NCBI GenBank assembly: GCA_017396555.1
Contig: JAFQLS010000022.1
Location: forward strand, 1-64,000
Source: Lachnospiraceae bacterium
GTDB taxonomy: Bacteria > Bacillota > Clostridia > Lachnospirales > Lachnospiraceae
Direction: 5' to 3'
Length of the DNA stretch: 64,000 nucleotides
Made by a program: the position numbers and the translations under genes. Shown here in pieces: positions 26,784 to 36,178 of the stretch; position 1 is the first letter of the stretch, and each line of letters opens with the position of its first letter. Under the pieces are notes generated by a model. It did not search any database. It was not told the DNA's origin and saw only the letters and a list, made by a program, of their open reading frames with translations.

Positions 26784-27432
26784 ACAGCTCCTCTAAACTT
26801 TCTTTTTTATTTTGAAAATCTGTAATATGAGGAATTATAGTTTTGTCTTTTACAATATATATATCATCTACAATATTATTATAAAAACTAAACTGATGTC
26901 CCGTTAATATAATTGTCATATTATCAGACCATTTTTTTATCTGCTCCTTCAATTCACATACCGACTCATAATCCAAACCATTTGAGATTTCATCCATCAC
27001 TAAGTATTTAGGTTGCAATAAATCGACTAATATCAGTGCTAATTTTTTTCTTTGACCATAAGAATATGTCTTAACCTTTCGTTTTAAAATATCCATTCCA
27101 AGATATTTTAAAGCACACTCTATAATCTCACTTTTAGAAAATTCATTTTCAGATAATATATCAAGATTCTGCAAACCTGTTAAATTGGTATAGAAAGGTG
27201 CATCATCCCAGATTACAAAGCATTCCTTTCTCACCCTATTAACATTATTTTCGTCAAACAAAATATTACCGTCATATTTTTCTAAATCAAACATACACTT
27301 AATTAGACTTGTTTTACCCGAGCCATTTTTACCTAACAAAAATGATATTTTATTACTTTCAAACGATAAATTCACATTATCAAACAATATATTATTTTTG
27401 TACTTTTTACTTAGACTATTAACCCTTATCAT
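26752..27432 (-). CDS. ABC transporter ATP-binding protein
   Basis: A 226-residue ATPase with Walker A GKNGSGKTS (34-42), signature SYGQRKKL and Walker B YLVMDEISNGLD, and an H-loop TGHQFSF. It lies downstream of the small secreted protein gene (85 bp gap with a hairpin) and overlaps the permease gene. The trio looks like a bacteriocin or peptide unit in which the ATPase and permease handle export or self-protection; this is inference. Confidence 0.85.
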   Translation of the reverse strand: MIRVNSLSKKYKNNILFDNVNLSFESNKISFLLGKNGSGKTSLIKCMFDLEKYDGNILFDENNVNRVRKECFVIWDDAPFYTNLTGLQNLDILSENEFSKSEIIECALKYLGMDILKRKVKTYSYGQRKKLALILVDLLQPKYLVMDEISNGLDYESVCELKEQIKKWSDNMTIILTGHQFSFYNNIVDDIYIVKDKTIIPHITDFQNKKESLEELYDEELLEIRD

Positions 27433-27455
27433 TTTTTATCCTTTCCATTTAATAA

Positions 27456-27495
27456 AACATTCCTCCACAACTTTACAAAGTCACGAAGGAATGTT
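27456..27495 (-). terminator. Attenuator-like hairpin between secreted protein and ABC genes
   Basis: AACATTCCT and AGGAATGTT (27456-27464 and 27487-27495), with a weaker inner AACTTT/AAAGT pairing, precede TTTATT on the minus strand. Its place after the secreted protein stop codon could give high expression of that gene and partial read-through into the ABC genes. Confidence 0.6.
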
Positions 27496-27516
27496 CTCAT
27501 TTATACAGGCAACCTA

Positions 27517-27909
27517 TTAATCATCCCAATCTACAGATGCATAACCACTTCTGTAAATTGTAACTCTGTCATCCCACGATGTAGTATAGCCAAGTGTAAC
27601 ACCTTTAATCTCTGCACCAACAAGGTATACCGTCTCACAATCATACACATGCTTAGTTGATGTGGATTTTGACTTGATTTTTGTTATTCCACCTGCTTCA
27701 ACAAAAATACCACTCTCATCCTGATCAGTATCAACATCAACTATTTTAGATGAATTAGTGCTCCATTCAATTGTACTTTTTACATACGCTATGTACTTTT
27801 CCCCTCTGCTAATCCAGTAATCATATGTAGCTGCATTCGCAACAATAGTCGATGATGTAAACACCATCATAGCAAGTAAAAAACCTGTAATCTTATTAAG
27901 TTTTCTCAC
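27517..27909 (-). CDS. Small secreted protein, possible bacteriocin-like product
   Basis: The 130-residue protein has a clear signal peptide (FLLAMMVFTSSTIVANA) and a mature part of about 103 residues rich in Ser, Thr, Tyr, Trp and Asp, with only one Cys (in VYDCETVYL). It starts at GTG with AGGAGAGGAG upstream. A consensus promoter and an ABC ATPase/permease pair flank it. The organisation resembles lactococcin 972-type loci (precursor plus ABC genes), but I see no convincing sequence match to that bacteriocin. Function unknown. Confidence 0.7.
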   Translation of the reverse strand: MRKLNKITGFLLAMMVFTSSTIVANAATYDYWISRGEKYIAYVKSTIEWSTNSSKIVDVDTDQDESGIFVEAGGITKIKSKSTSTKHVYDCETVYLVGAEIKGVTLGYTTSWDDRVTIYRSGYASVDWDD

Positions 27910-27999
27910 TATTTTTACTCCTCTCCTAATAAATAGTCACCATTTATAAGAAGCATAATATCTTAACCCCGGGTAGCTTTATATAAATGATACACATAA

Positions 28000-28029
28000 A
28001 GTATATAAAATAAAAATAGTGCTTGTCAA
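28000..28029 (-). promoter_or_regulatory. Sigma-A promoter of the secreted protein gene
   Basis: TTGACA (28024-28029) and TATACT (28000-28005) lie 18 bp apart on the minus strand. The leader is about 85 nt long and contains a CCCCGGG palindrome. Confidence 0.7.
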
Positions 28030-28066
28030 TTTAATCTCATCGTCATATTTCTACACAAAATGCATC

Positions 28067-28795
28067 TTACTCATCCCAATTGTGGTAAACTGCCTGGACA
28101 TCATCATCCTCATCAAGCAAATCGAGTAATTTGTTCATCTTCTTGATATCATTTTCATCTGTAAGCTCAACCCACGTCTGAGGTATCATTGTTACTTCTG
28201 CTGAAGCCATTGTAATACCTGCTGCTTCAAGAGCTTCTCTTACTGCACTAAAATCATCCGGTTCAGTAACAATTTCATAGCTGTCTTCTTCCTCTGCAAA
28301 ATCCTCTGCACCTGCATCAAGGGCAGTCATCATAAGTTCATCTGCATCGCCTTCAAAGTCTTCTTTTGCCACAATAATCTGACCCTTTTTATCAAACATA
28401 AATGACACACAGCCCTGTGTTCCAATATTACCATTTCCCTTTGTAAACGCATTTCTAACGTTTGAAGCTGTTCTATTCTTATTATCTGTAAGAGCATCTA
28501 CAATGATTGCTGTTCCATTTGGTCCATATCCTTCATATGTAACTGCTACATAGTTAACTGAATTAGCATCACCCGCTGCCTTCTTAATACCTCTTTCAAT
28601 AGTATCATTAGGCATATTGTTAGATTTAGCCTTTGCAATAATATCACGAAGCTTGCTGTTATTTGCAGGATCCGGTCCGCCTTCCTTAACAGCTACAGCA
28701 ATTTCTCTACCTATAATGGTAAAGATCTTACCCTTAGCAGCATCATTTTTCTCCTTTTTATGCTTAATGTTTGCAAATTTTGAATGTCCTGACAT
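28067..28795 (-). CDS. YebC/PmpR family protein
   Basis: A 242-residue member of the YebC family, known as a DNA-binding regulator in some bacteria and in recent work linked to translation of proline-rich stretches. The N-terminus ([14 protein letters not shown]) and the motif [18 protein letters not shown] are hallmarks. Length is typical. The gene lies just downstream of the CBS-domain membrane protein and probably shares its transcript. Confidence 0.95.
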   Translation of the reverse strand: MSGHSKFANIKHKKEKNDAAKGKIFTIIGREIAVAVKEGGPDPANNSKLRDIIAKAKSNNMPNDTIERGIKKAAGDANSVNYVAVTYEGYGPNGTAIIVDALTDNKNRTASNVRNAFTKGNGNIGTQGCVSFMFDKKGQIIVAKEDFEGDADELMMTALDAGAEDFAEEEDSYEIVTEPDDFSAVREALEAAGITMASAEVTMIPQTWVELTDENDIKKMNKLLDLLDEDDDVQAVYHNWDE

Positions 28796-28809
28796 AACTT
28801 AAAACTCCT

Positions 28810-30186
28810 TTACTGTTCATTCTTATCAATATTTTCATCAGTTTCTTCATTTATTTCATCTGCAGGCAATGTTACCTGCACCTTTGAAATCATCTTATTT
28901 TGAACCTCCAGAACCTTATAAGCAATTCCATCCTTTTCAAATTCCGGACGTTCATCATCATTTAATATTCTATCAAGGCATGCTGTGAGAAAACCATTTA
29001 TCGTATCATAGTTCTCATCATCAATACCTAATTCTAAAATATCATTAATTTCCTGAAGACTTGTTGTACCGTTTACAATATATACATTTTCTTCCTTTTT
29101 AATGATATTTTCTTCTTCCTCATCATACTCATCCTGAATATTTCCAACTATTTCTTCCAAAATATCTTCCATTGCAACTATTCCTGATGTCTGACCATAT
29201 TCATCTATAATAACCTGCATATGCATCTTTTCTCTCTGCATATCCTTAAAAACATCATTAATATTCCTCGTCTCAGGAATAAAACCTACTTCTCTTACTA
29301 CACCCGGTATATCTACAAGTCTCCAGTCATCATGTTCTCCCTGCTCATGAATAATAACTGCATCCTTAAAATGTATAATACCAACTATGTTGTCTATATT
29401 TTCGACATAAACAGGAAATCTTGAGTATTTCTCGTTCAACATAATATTAACATTATCTCTAAGATTTCTCTCACCATCTATAGCAACAATATTCGTTCTA
29501 TGAGTCATTATATCCTTAACTTCTTTATCATCAAGTTCAAATATATTAGCTATCATTTCTGCTTCACTTGCTAATAAGACACCCTGCTCATGACCTTCAT
29601 TTACCATATTAACGATAAACTCCTCTGTAACATTCTCATCATCGGAATTTAAATCTATTCCAAATAATTTAAGTGTTACAAATGACAGGCCTTTTATGAT
29701 AATTGTAAGAGGTGTTAATGACACACACACTATGTAGGTAAGTGTATATAATGAAAATGCCCATTTTTCCGGATTTCTCACACCAATCTTCTTAGGAACA
29801 ATAACTCCGGCTACAACAATTATCCATATAAACATAATGGCTGTTAATACAACAGTTATATAATAAATAGCTGTAGAATTAATTCCGGATTCAACATTTC
29901 TGAGAAAAAGCTTTGAAATTTCATGTGCTACAAGTCTGACAACATACAGGCCTGTAAAAATAGTCATCCCCATAGTCATCACATGTACCGTACTGATTAA
30001 TTTATCCGGATGAGAAATAATATGGTTAAGCTTTCCTGCTTTCCCCTTCATTCTCTCATCATATTCCTCAATAGCTTTTAAACTAATATTCTGTACTGCT
30101 GCATTAAAACAATACAATACCGCATTAAGCGTCAACAATACAAAAAAAACAATCAAACCTATAATCGGGTTACTCCCGTCGTCCAT
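28810..30186 (-). CDS. CNNM/CorC-type membrane protein with CBS domains
   Basis: This 458-residue protein has a DUF21 membrane domain (about residues 5-190, with four hydrophobic helices), a CBS pair (about 205-340, with MTHRTNIVAID and MHMQVIIDEYGQTSGIVAMEDILEEIVG), and a C-terminal CorC/HlyC transporter-associated domain. Members are proposed Mg2+ or Co2+ transport or export proteins; the old hemolysin name is misleading. It lies just upstream of yebC. Confidence 0.92.
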   Translation of the reverse strand: MDDGSNPIIGLIVFFVLLTLNAVLYCFNAAVQNISLKAIEEYDERMKGKAGKLNHIISHPDKLISTVHVMTMGMTIFTGLYVVRLVAHEISKLFLRNVESGINSTAIYYITVVLTAIMFIWIIVVAGVIVPKKIGVRNPEKWAFSLYTLTYIVCVSLTPLTIIIKGLSFVTLKLFGIDLNSDDENVTEEFIVNMVNEGHEQGVLLASEAEMIANIFELDDKEVKDIMTHRTNIVAIDGERNLRDNVNIMLNEKYSRFPVYVENIDNIVGIIHFKDAVIIHEQGEHDDWRLVDIPGVVREVGFIPETRNINDVFKDMQREKMHMQVIIDEYGQTSGIVAMEDILEEIVGNIQDEYDEEEENIIKKEENVYIVNGTTSLQEINDILELGIDDENYDTINGFLTACLDRILNDDERPEFEKDGIAYKVLEVQNKMISKVQVTLPADEINEETDENIDKNEQ

Positions 30187-30262
30187 GATTCTAACTCCTT
30201 TATCTTTTTATAGTATAACATCCACGTCTGAATATATCATTTTACACATAATTAGTCAATAT

Positions 30263-30619
30263 TTATGTATTAAGCTCTAGACTAATCAAAAGTGCTTTAT
30301 TTACTTTTTTTATGATACTTTCATCAATATGACATACCTTATCCTTAAGTCTCTTTTTATCAATCGTTCTTAATTGCTCAAGCAAAATAACAGAATCCTT
30401 TACGATATCACACTTCTTGGAATCAAGCTCTATATGTGTTGGTAACTTAGCTTTATTCATCTTTGATGTTATTGCTGCCACTATTACAGTGGGACTATGT
30501 TTATTTCCTGTATCATTCTGAATTACAAGTACCGGTCTGACACCGCCTTGTTCCGAACCTATAACAGGTCTTAAATCAGCGTAAAAAATATCTCCTCTTT
30601 TAATATTCAACGAATTCAC
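30263..30619 (-). CDS. mazF: MazF/PemK-type mRNA interferase
   Basis: A 118-residue MazF/NdoA toxin with the start [19 protein letters not shown] and PVLVIQND, plus the second conserved block [15 protein letters not shown]. These enzymes cut mRNA at specific sequences. In Bacillus the antitoxin gene lies between alr and mazF. Here only 69 bp separate mazF from alr and I find no antitoxin frame there, so the partner is absent or elsewhere. Confidence 0.92.
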   Translation of the reverse strand: MNSLNIKRGDIFYADLRPVIGSEQGGVRPVLVIQNDTGNKHSPTVIVAAITSKMNKAKLPTHIELDSKKCDIVKDSVILLEQLRTIDKKRLKDKVCHIDESIIKKVNKALLISLELNT

Positions 30620-30688
30620 ACTCCATATTATTCATATGTTATAATTTTCCCCATATTTTAAGTGCGTATTCTTAATATAAACAATTAT

Positions 30689-31897
30689 TTATCGACTTAA
30701 TTCTACAGCATATCTGTCTTCAAAACAGTCCTTAGTGCATACAACCTCATCATCTTTAAAATAAATCCTTGGTATTCTCTTAGAAATATCACAAACCACT
30801 TCATAATTAAATGAATTTGCCATAGCACCTAACTCCTGTGCAGTTATCTCATATTCTCCATCTTTACCAATCAAAGTTACTTCATCATCTATACATACCT
30901 CTGAAATTTCAGTAACATCAACCATAAATTGATCCATACATACCCTTCCAAGTATAGGTGCTTTTTTCCCTCTGATTAATACATATCCCTTATTTGATAA
31001 TGCTCTGCTATATCCGTCACCATATCCAATAGGAACCGTCGCAATTTTCATCTGCTTATCTGCTACAAATGTTGCACCATAGCTAACACCTGTTCCTGCT
31101 TCAATTTCTTTCACAAATATAACATGACTCTTCCACTCTAATGCAGGTTTCAAAGCAATAGACTTATTAATAATAGATTCAGATGGCATCAAACCATACA
31201 TAGCAATTCCTGCTCTTACATATCCCATGTTAAATTCGTCCAAATCCATTATTGCAGCACTATTAGAACAATGCTTAACAGGTATATTTATACCTATATT
31301 TTCAAGACTGTTAATAAATCTTGTAAATCTGCGATATTGAACTTTTGCCGGCTCTTTATCACTTTCATCCGAAGCATAAAAATGTGTAAATATACCTTCT
31401 ATATTAATTCCCGGCATTTTACTTATTCTTGAAATTATTTCTATGCTTTTCTCGTTATCCTTAAATCCAATTCTACTCATACCGGTATCTATCTTTAAAT
31501 GTATATTGGCAGTTTTATTTAACTCAACTGCTACATCTGATAGCTCCTTAGCTGATTCCTCTGTAAAAATAGTACATCTGCAATCATTTTCAATAAGTCT
31601 CTTAAACTGGCTGTTATGTGTGTAACCTATGATAAATATTGGTTTGTTAATATTATGCATTCTTAAATTAACAGCTTCATCTAAGGTTGCAACTCCATAA
31701 GCTTCTACCTGTTCACTAATAACTTTTGCAATCGGAACAGCACCATGACCATAACCATCTGTCTTAATCACAGCAATAAATTTAGTTTCCTTTTTTACAT
31801 TTGCTTTCAAGCTCTCTATATTACTATATACAGCATCAAGGTCTATTGTTACATATCCTCTATTATATTTTTTTCTGTACGTTTCAGGCACTTTCAT
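30689..31897 (-). CDS. alr: Alanine racemase
   Basis: PLP enzyme that makes D-alanine for peptidoglycan. The lysine that binds PLP is in AVIKTDGYGHGA (about residue 45), and the C-terminal domain carries VSYGATF and RVCMDQFMVDVT, with the catalytic Tyr in the first. Length 402 is slightly above average. It lies between nnrDE and mazF on the same strand, a common Firmicutes order. Confidence 0.95.
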   Translation of the reverse strand: MKVPETYRKKYNRGYVTIDLDAVYSNIESLKANVKKETKFIAVIKTDGYGHGAVPIAKVISEQVEAYGVATLDEAVNLRMHNINKPIFIIGYTHNSQFKRLIENDCRCTIFTEESAKELSDVAVELNKTANIHLKIDTGMSRIGFKDNEKSIEIISRISKMPGINIEGIFTHFYASDESDKEPAKVQYRRFTRFINSLENIGINIPVKHCSNSAAIMDLDEFNMGYVRAGIAMYGLMPSESIINKSIALKPALEWKSHVIFVKEIEAGTGVSYGATFVADKQMKIATVPIGYGDGYSRALSNKGYVLIRGKKAPILGRVCMDQFMVDVTEISEVCIDDEVTLIGKDGEYEITAQELGAMANSFNYEVVCDISKRIPRIYFKDDEVVCTKDCFEDRYAVELSR

Positions 31898-31904
31898 ATT
31901 TCAA

Positions 31905-33386
31905 TTAATCCTCCACTTGATTAATAACTTCCCCAATATTATCTATAATATCAATTGGTGACATTGAGTACTTACCTTTTTTAGTGGCAGCCTTATCTCC
32001 TGCCAATCCATGTAAGTATACACCTAATATAGCACTTTCGTAAACATCCTTTTTATTTACTAAAATTCCGGCTATCATCCCGGCAAGCACATCACCCGAA
32101 CCGCCCTTTGCCATTCCATTATTCCCTGTAGAATTAACAACATAATTTTCACCGTTGCTTATTACGGTTCTTGCATCCTTTAATACACAAATAATTTTAT
32201 GTGCAAGCGCAAATTCCTGACAGCACTCCGTAATGCTATTACAAATATCTTCTATATTAGCTTTAATAAGTCTTGACATTTCACCTAAATGGGGAGTAAT
32301 AACCGCCTGTTTTCCCTTTAAATTGTCAAGTAGTCCTTTGTTTTCACTTAATATATTAATTGCATCCGCATCCAAAACCAGCTTTTTATCGCTATTTATC
32401 GCCATTTCTACAAGCTCAGCAGCTATACCTCCTGTTGATAACCCCGGTCCTATAAGAACAACATCGCCCCAATTTATTTCCAATTCAACATGTGAAATAT
32501 CATCTGTATATGTTGATAATATTGCTTCAGGTACCTGACTCTGTATTATTACTCTATTTTCTTCACAGGTAATAACTTTAACCAGACCCACACCCATGGC
32601 AATGCAAGCTTTTGCTGCCATAATCGCAGCACCACACATATTCTTACTTCCTGCAATAATAACAGCCTTTCCATAGCTTCCCTTATTAGAATATGCACAT
32701 CTTTTAGGTAATAAATATACATCCTGTTCATCCGTCATATAATTATTCACTTCAAGCATATCCTCGAATGCCTTATTAGGAAATCCTATATCCTCAACAT
32801 ATATCCTTCCTGATTTTTCTGCACCGGGATACAATAATAATCCCTTTTTCATAGCTCCAAACGTTACTGTTATATCCGCTTTTATTGCTGTTCCAAGAAT
32901 TTTACCTGTATTACAATCCATACCAGAAGGACAATCAACCGCAATAACTTTACAGTTTGATAGATTAATACTATCTATAACCTCTTTATATTTACCTGTG
33001 ACATCTCTTGTAAGACCAATTCCAAAAATTCCATCTATTATATAATCATATTTTTCAAATTCAACTTTATTATAAATATTAACATCAAATAGTTTCACCT
33101 GCTGCAACTGATATTTAAAGCCTTCGCTTCCTTTATCCACATTCTCCTCGCATAACAAAACATCCACTCTAATACCTTTCGCATTAAGGATTCTTGCAAC
33201 AGCCATAGCATCTGCGCCATTATTTCCCAAACCGCATACGGCAAGGTATCTTCCGTTATCATCGTCAATATATTTACAAACAGACATTGCTGCTCTCTCC
33301 ATTAATACCAACGAAGGAATCTTCAGCGTACTAATTGTATACTCATCTATTATTTTCATTTCACTTCCGGTTATTAATTTTTTCAT
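31905..33386 (-). CDS. nnrDE: Bifunctional NAD(P)HX epimerase/dehydratase
   Basis: Repairs hydrated NAD(P)H. The N-terminal YjeF-N domain (about 1-210) is the epimerase (CGLGNNGADAM, VDCPSGMDCNTG); the C-terminal YjeF-C domain is the ADP-dependent dehydratase (IAGSKNMCGAAIMAAKA, ITPHLGEMSRL, AKGGSGDVLAGMIAG). I start the gene at the ATG at 33386, which has AGGAGGG upstream; a longer frame to 33419 has no such site. It is followed by alr. Confidence 0.93.
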   Translation of the reverse strand: MKKLITGSEMKIIDEYTISTLKIPSLVLMERAAMSVCKYIDDDNGRYLAVCGLGNNGADAMAVARILNAKGIRVDVLLCEENVDKGSEGFKYQLQQVKLFDVNIYNKVEFEKYDYIIDGIFGIGLTRDVTGKYKEVIDSINLSNCKVIAVDCPSGMDCNTGKILGTAIKADITVTFGAMKKGLLLYPGAEKSGRIYVEDIGFPNKAFEDMLEVNNYMTDEQDVYLLPKRCAYSNKGSYGKAVIIAGSKNMCGAAIMAAKACIAMGVGLVKVITCEENRVIIQSQVPEAILSTYTDDISHVELEINWGDVVLIGPGLSTGGIAAELVEMAINSDKKLVLDADAINILSENKGLLDNLKGKQAVITPHLGEMSRLIKANIEDICNSITECCQEFALAHKIICVLKDARTVISNGENYVVNSTGNNGMAKGGSGDVLAGMIAGILVNKKDVYESAILGVYLHGLAGDKAATKKGKYSMSPIDIIDNIGEVINQVED

Positions 33387-33409
33387 AAATAACCCTCCTA
33401 AAACATTAT

Positions 33410-33430
33410 AGAGAGCCACAAAGGCTCTCT
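33410..33430 (-). terminator. Short hairpin between coiled-coil gene and nnrDE
   Basis: GAGAGCC (33411-33417) and GGCTCTC (33423-33429) pair; on the minus strand TATAATGTTTT follows. It could be a weak terminator or allow read-through into nnrDE. Confidence 0.5.
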
Positions 33431-33433
33431 TAC

Positions 33434-34063
33434 TTAATTTCTATGTCTTTCATCAAAAACCTGCATGAATTCAGGACCGAGCATATCATGTAAATATGAA
33501 TACATATTTTCGTTATGTTCTTCCATCTCCTGCTTAAGTATAACTCTATTCTTTAATTCTGTTCTAGTTTTTTCAATCCATTCAGTCAACTCTTTTATTT
33601 TCTGTTCATTAATTAAAAGCTGCTCATAACATTGTTCCGCCGTAGCTATCATAAGTGCTTCATTTGCACGTCGAATTTCACTTGGCAATTCCAACTTTTG
33701 ATTCTCATAATTTTCCACCTTCGAATTAATTTCTTCGATAAATTGTTTGCTTTTACCAAGCTTCTTTTGTCTCATAATCTCATGCTTTGTATCAGTTGAT
33801 TGCTCCATATTATTAACAATCTCAGACATAAGCTTTTTCTTTAATTTGCCAAGTTCCTTTAAATCACTATTAACTTTTCCCTGCTGCTTAATCTTATTAT
33901 TCAAATCTTCTTCCAGTCTCTTTATACGGGCATCTTTTTTCTTGTTCTCGTATATTTTATGCCATCTACTATCTAGTGTAAGAAGTGGAAGCTTTCTGTT
34001 ACGAACAAGTGCAGCATAATCAAATTCTTCTCTTGATTTTTTCTTTTTTGACAATAGAATCAC
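33434..34063 (-). CDS. Conserved coiled-coil protein of unknown function
   Basis: The 209-residue protein is almost entirely helical and charged, with long heptad-like stretches from about residue 40 to 180 and a short hydrophobic N-terminal part (LPLLTLDSRWHKIY). No membrane helix or known domain is seen. Its start overlaps the end of rex by 4 bp, so the two are probably translated from one mRNA. I do not recognise the family. Confidence 0.75.
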   Translation of the reverse strand: MILLSKKKKSREEFDYAALVRNRKLPLLTLDSRWHKIYENKKKDARIKRLEEDLNNKIKQQGKVNSDLKELGKLKKKLMSEIVNNMEQSTDTKHEIMRQKKLGKSKQFIEEINSKVENYENQKLELPSEIRRANEALMIATAEQCYEQLLINEQKIKELTEWIEKTRTELKNRVILKQEMEEHNENMYSYLHDMLGPEFMQVFDERHRN

Positions 34064-34698
34064 CCATTTCGTTCTTCCGTGCTGTGTAATCTATACGACA
34101 ATCTCATCAAACTTTCTGACAGATGTACATTCTCAACTATAATATCATTATTCAAATTTAAATCTGTATGTGCAAAATTCCAAAAAGCTTTTACACCACA
34201 TTTTATTAACCTTTCAGCTACCTCAGGTGCATAATTTTTAGGAATAGCAATTGCAGCAATCTCAATATCATTCTCAGCAACAAACTCCTCAAGCTTGTCG
34301 AGTCCATATACCTTAGCACCTCTTATTTCTTTACCATGAAGTTCAGTATTAGAATCAAACAATGCTTTAATGATAAATCCTCTTTTTTCAAAATTACCAT
34401 AGTTAGCTATTGCCTTGCCAAGGTTGCCGGCACCTACAATAATCATACCATGTTGCTTGTCAATACCAAGAAGTTTTCCTATTTCATCATATAAATATTG
34501 TACATTATATCCATAGCCTTGCTGACCAAAACCACCAAAATTATTAAGATCCTGCCTAATCTGTGATGCAGTAATATTCATCCTTTTACTAAGTTCACCT
34601 GATGAAATTCTATCTACTCCACTTTCCATCAATTCATCAAGATGTCTATAATACCTTGGCAATCTCTTTATGACTGCAGCTGAAATTCCGCTTTTCAT
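34060..34698 (-). CDS. rex: Redox-sensing transcriptional repressor Rex
   Basis: Rex senses the NADH/NAD ratio and controls fermentation genes. The 212-residue protein has the N-terminal winged helix (VIKRLPRYYRHLDELME ... ASQIRQDLNNFGGFGQQGYGYNV) and a Rossmann domain with GAGNLGKAIANY. The length is typical. No perfect TTGTGA-type operator was found next to genes in this window, so targets are not clear here. Confidence 0.97.
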   Translation of the reverse strand: MKSGISAAVIKRLPRYYRHLDELMESGVDRISSGELSKRMNITASQIRQDLNNFGGFGQQGYGYNVQYLYDEIGKLLGIDKQHGMIIVGAGNLGKAIANYGNFEKRGFIIKALFDSNTELHGKEIRGAKVYGLDKLEEFVAENDIEIAAIAIPKNYAPEVAERLIKCGVKAFWNFAHTDLNLNNDIIVENVHLSESLMRLSYRLHSTEERNG

Positions 34699-34730
34699 TG
34701 CTCTACTCCATTTCCTGTTAGTTACCCTTT

Positions 34731-35084
34731 TTATGAATTATCCTGTACCATCTCGTATATCTGAATCTTTAACTGGTCTGCAGGCAATACACCTATAAAT
34801 CTACAACCATATAAGGTTGCCTCATCACCATAATTTTCCATTCTTACAATTTCAATTACAGTCTGAATAGTTTCTTTTGTCCAAAGCACTACATTTGCAT
34901 CATAAAAAGTATTAAGTTCAAGCTTTTCTTCAGTTCTAAATGCCAAACCATCCTTAGAAATATTTACTATAGCTACTTCTATCTCATTCTTGTTTGCACC
35001 CTCTGAGACCGTACCCGACTTTAACTCATTAAGTTTAATTGTAACGTTAATATCCATTCTTTTGGATCTTCTTCTTTCCGACAT
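34731..35084 (-). CDS. PilZ domain protein
   Basis: A 117-residue single PilZ domain: N-terminal RRRSKRMD and the NISKDGLAFRTEE segment (in place of the classic D/NxSxxG) bind cyclic di-GMP in this family. Together with two EAL proteins in the window, it suggests cyclic di-GMP signalling. The output partner is unknown. Confidence 0.82.
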   Translation of the reverse strand: MSERRRSKRMDINVTIKLNELKSGTVSEGANKNEIEVAIVNISKDGLAFRTEEKLELNTFYDANVVLWTKETIQTVIEIVRMENYGDEATLYGCRFIGVLPADQLKIQIYEMVQDNS

Positions 35085-35104
35085 AATTACCCTCCGTTAT
35101 CGTG

Positions 35105-36127
35105 TTAATTAATAAACATTGCATCTCCAAAACTAAAAAATCTATATTTTTCATTTACAGCAAGTTCATATGCTTCCATAACCTTTTCTCTTCCTGCAAG
35201 TGCCGACACAAGCATTAATAAAGTGGACTCCGGCAAATGAAAATTCGTTATAAGTCCATCGATAATCTTAAATTCATAACCAGGATATATAAATATCTCC
35301 GTATTGCCACTTTTGGCTAAAACTTTATTCCCTTCAGCCGCCGACTCCAAAGTTCTTACACTTGTAGTACCTACAGCAATTACTCTCTTACCATCCGCCT
35401 TAGCCCTATTAATCTTGTCTGCTTCAGCTTGCTCTATGCAAAAATACTCTGAATGCATATGATGCTCTAAAATATTATCTACTTTAACCGGTCTAAAGGT
35501 TCCAAGTCCAACATGTAATGTAACATTAGCTATCTCAACACCTTTTTCCCTAATCTTATCAAGCAGTTCCTTAGTAAAATGAAGTCCTGCTGTAGGGGCC
35601 GCCGCTGAGCCCTCGTGAACGGCATATACCGTCTGATATCTGTTCTTATCCTTTAACTGATGTGTTATGTATGGTGGAAGCGGCATTTGACCAAGCTTAT
35701 CCAGAATTTCTTCAAAAATCCCTTCATATTCAAACTTTATCAGTCTATTGCCTTCCTCAACTATATCAATTATGCTTCCGGTCATAAGACCTTCACCAAA
35801 ATCAAGTTTTGTTCCTACTTTAGCCTTTCTACCTGGCTTAACCAAAGCCTCCCATACATTATCTTCTCTTCTTTTAAGAAGTAATATTTCTATCTTAGCC
35901 TTAGTATCCTGCTTTATTCCAAATAATCTGGCAGGAATAACCTTGGTATTATTAATAACCAGACAATCTCCCTGTTTCAGATATTCAATAATATCACTAA
36001 ATATATGGTTAGTTATACTACCATCTTCTCTATCCAGAACCATAAGTCTTGAACTCGCTCTATCCTCTAGCGGATCCTGTGCTATTAATTCTTCTGGTAA
36101 ATCATAATAAAAATCTTTTAACTGCAT
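35105..36127 (-). CDS. queA: tRNA preQ1(34) S-adenosylmethionine ribosyltransferase-isomerase
   Basis: QueA makes epoxyqueuosine in the wobble base of tRNA by transferring the ribosyl group of S-adenosylmethionine. The 340-residue protein has the typical start [17 protein letters not shown] and the conserved [11 protein letters not shown] and [14 protein letters not shown] segments. It is a complete housekeeping gene followed by the PilZ gene 20 bp downstream. Confidence 0.96.
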   Translation of the reverse strand: MQLKDFYYDLPEELIAQDPLEDRASSRLMVLDREDGSITNHIFSDIIEYLKQGDCLVINNTKVIPARLFGIKQDTKAKIEILLLKRREDNVWEALVKPGRKAKVGTKLDFGEGLMTGSIIDIVEEGNRLIKFEYEGIFEEILDKLGQMPLPPYITHQLKDKNRYQTVYAVHEGSAAAPTAGLHFTKELLDKIREKGVEIANVTLHVGLGTFRPVKVDNILEHHMHSEYFCIEQAEADKINRAKADGKRVIAVGTTSVRTLESAAEGNKVLAKSGNTEIFIYPGYEFKIIDGLITNFHLPESTLLMLVSALAGREKVMEAYELAVNEKYRFFSFGDAMFIN

Positions 36128-36178
36128 TTTTCTATCCTTACTTAATAATTCTAATATCTATCTTAACTAATATCTTTA

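Noticed and set aside
27517..27909. Lactococcin 972 family precursor
   Set aside because: Gene order fits but I could not match the mature part to the known pattern of that family, so no family name was given.
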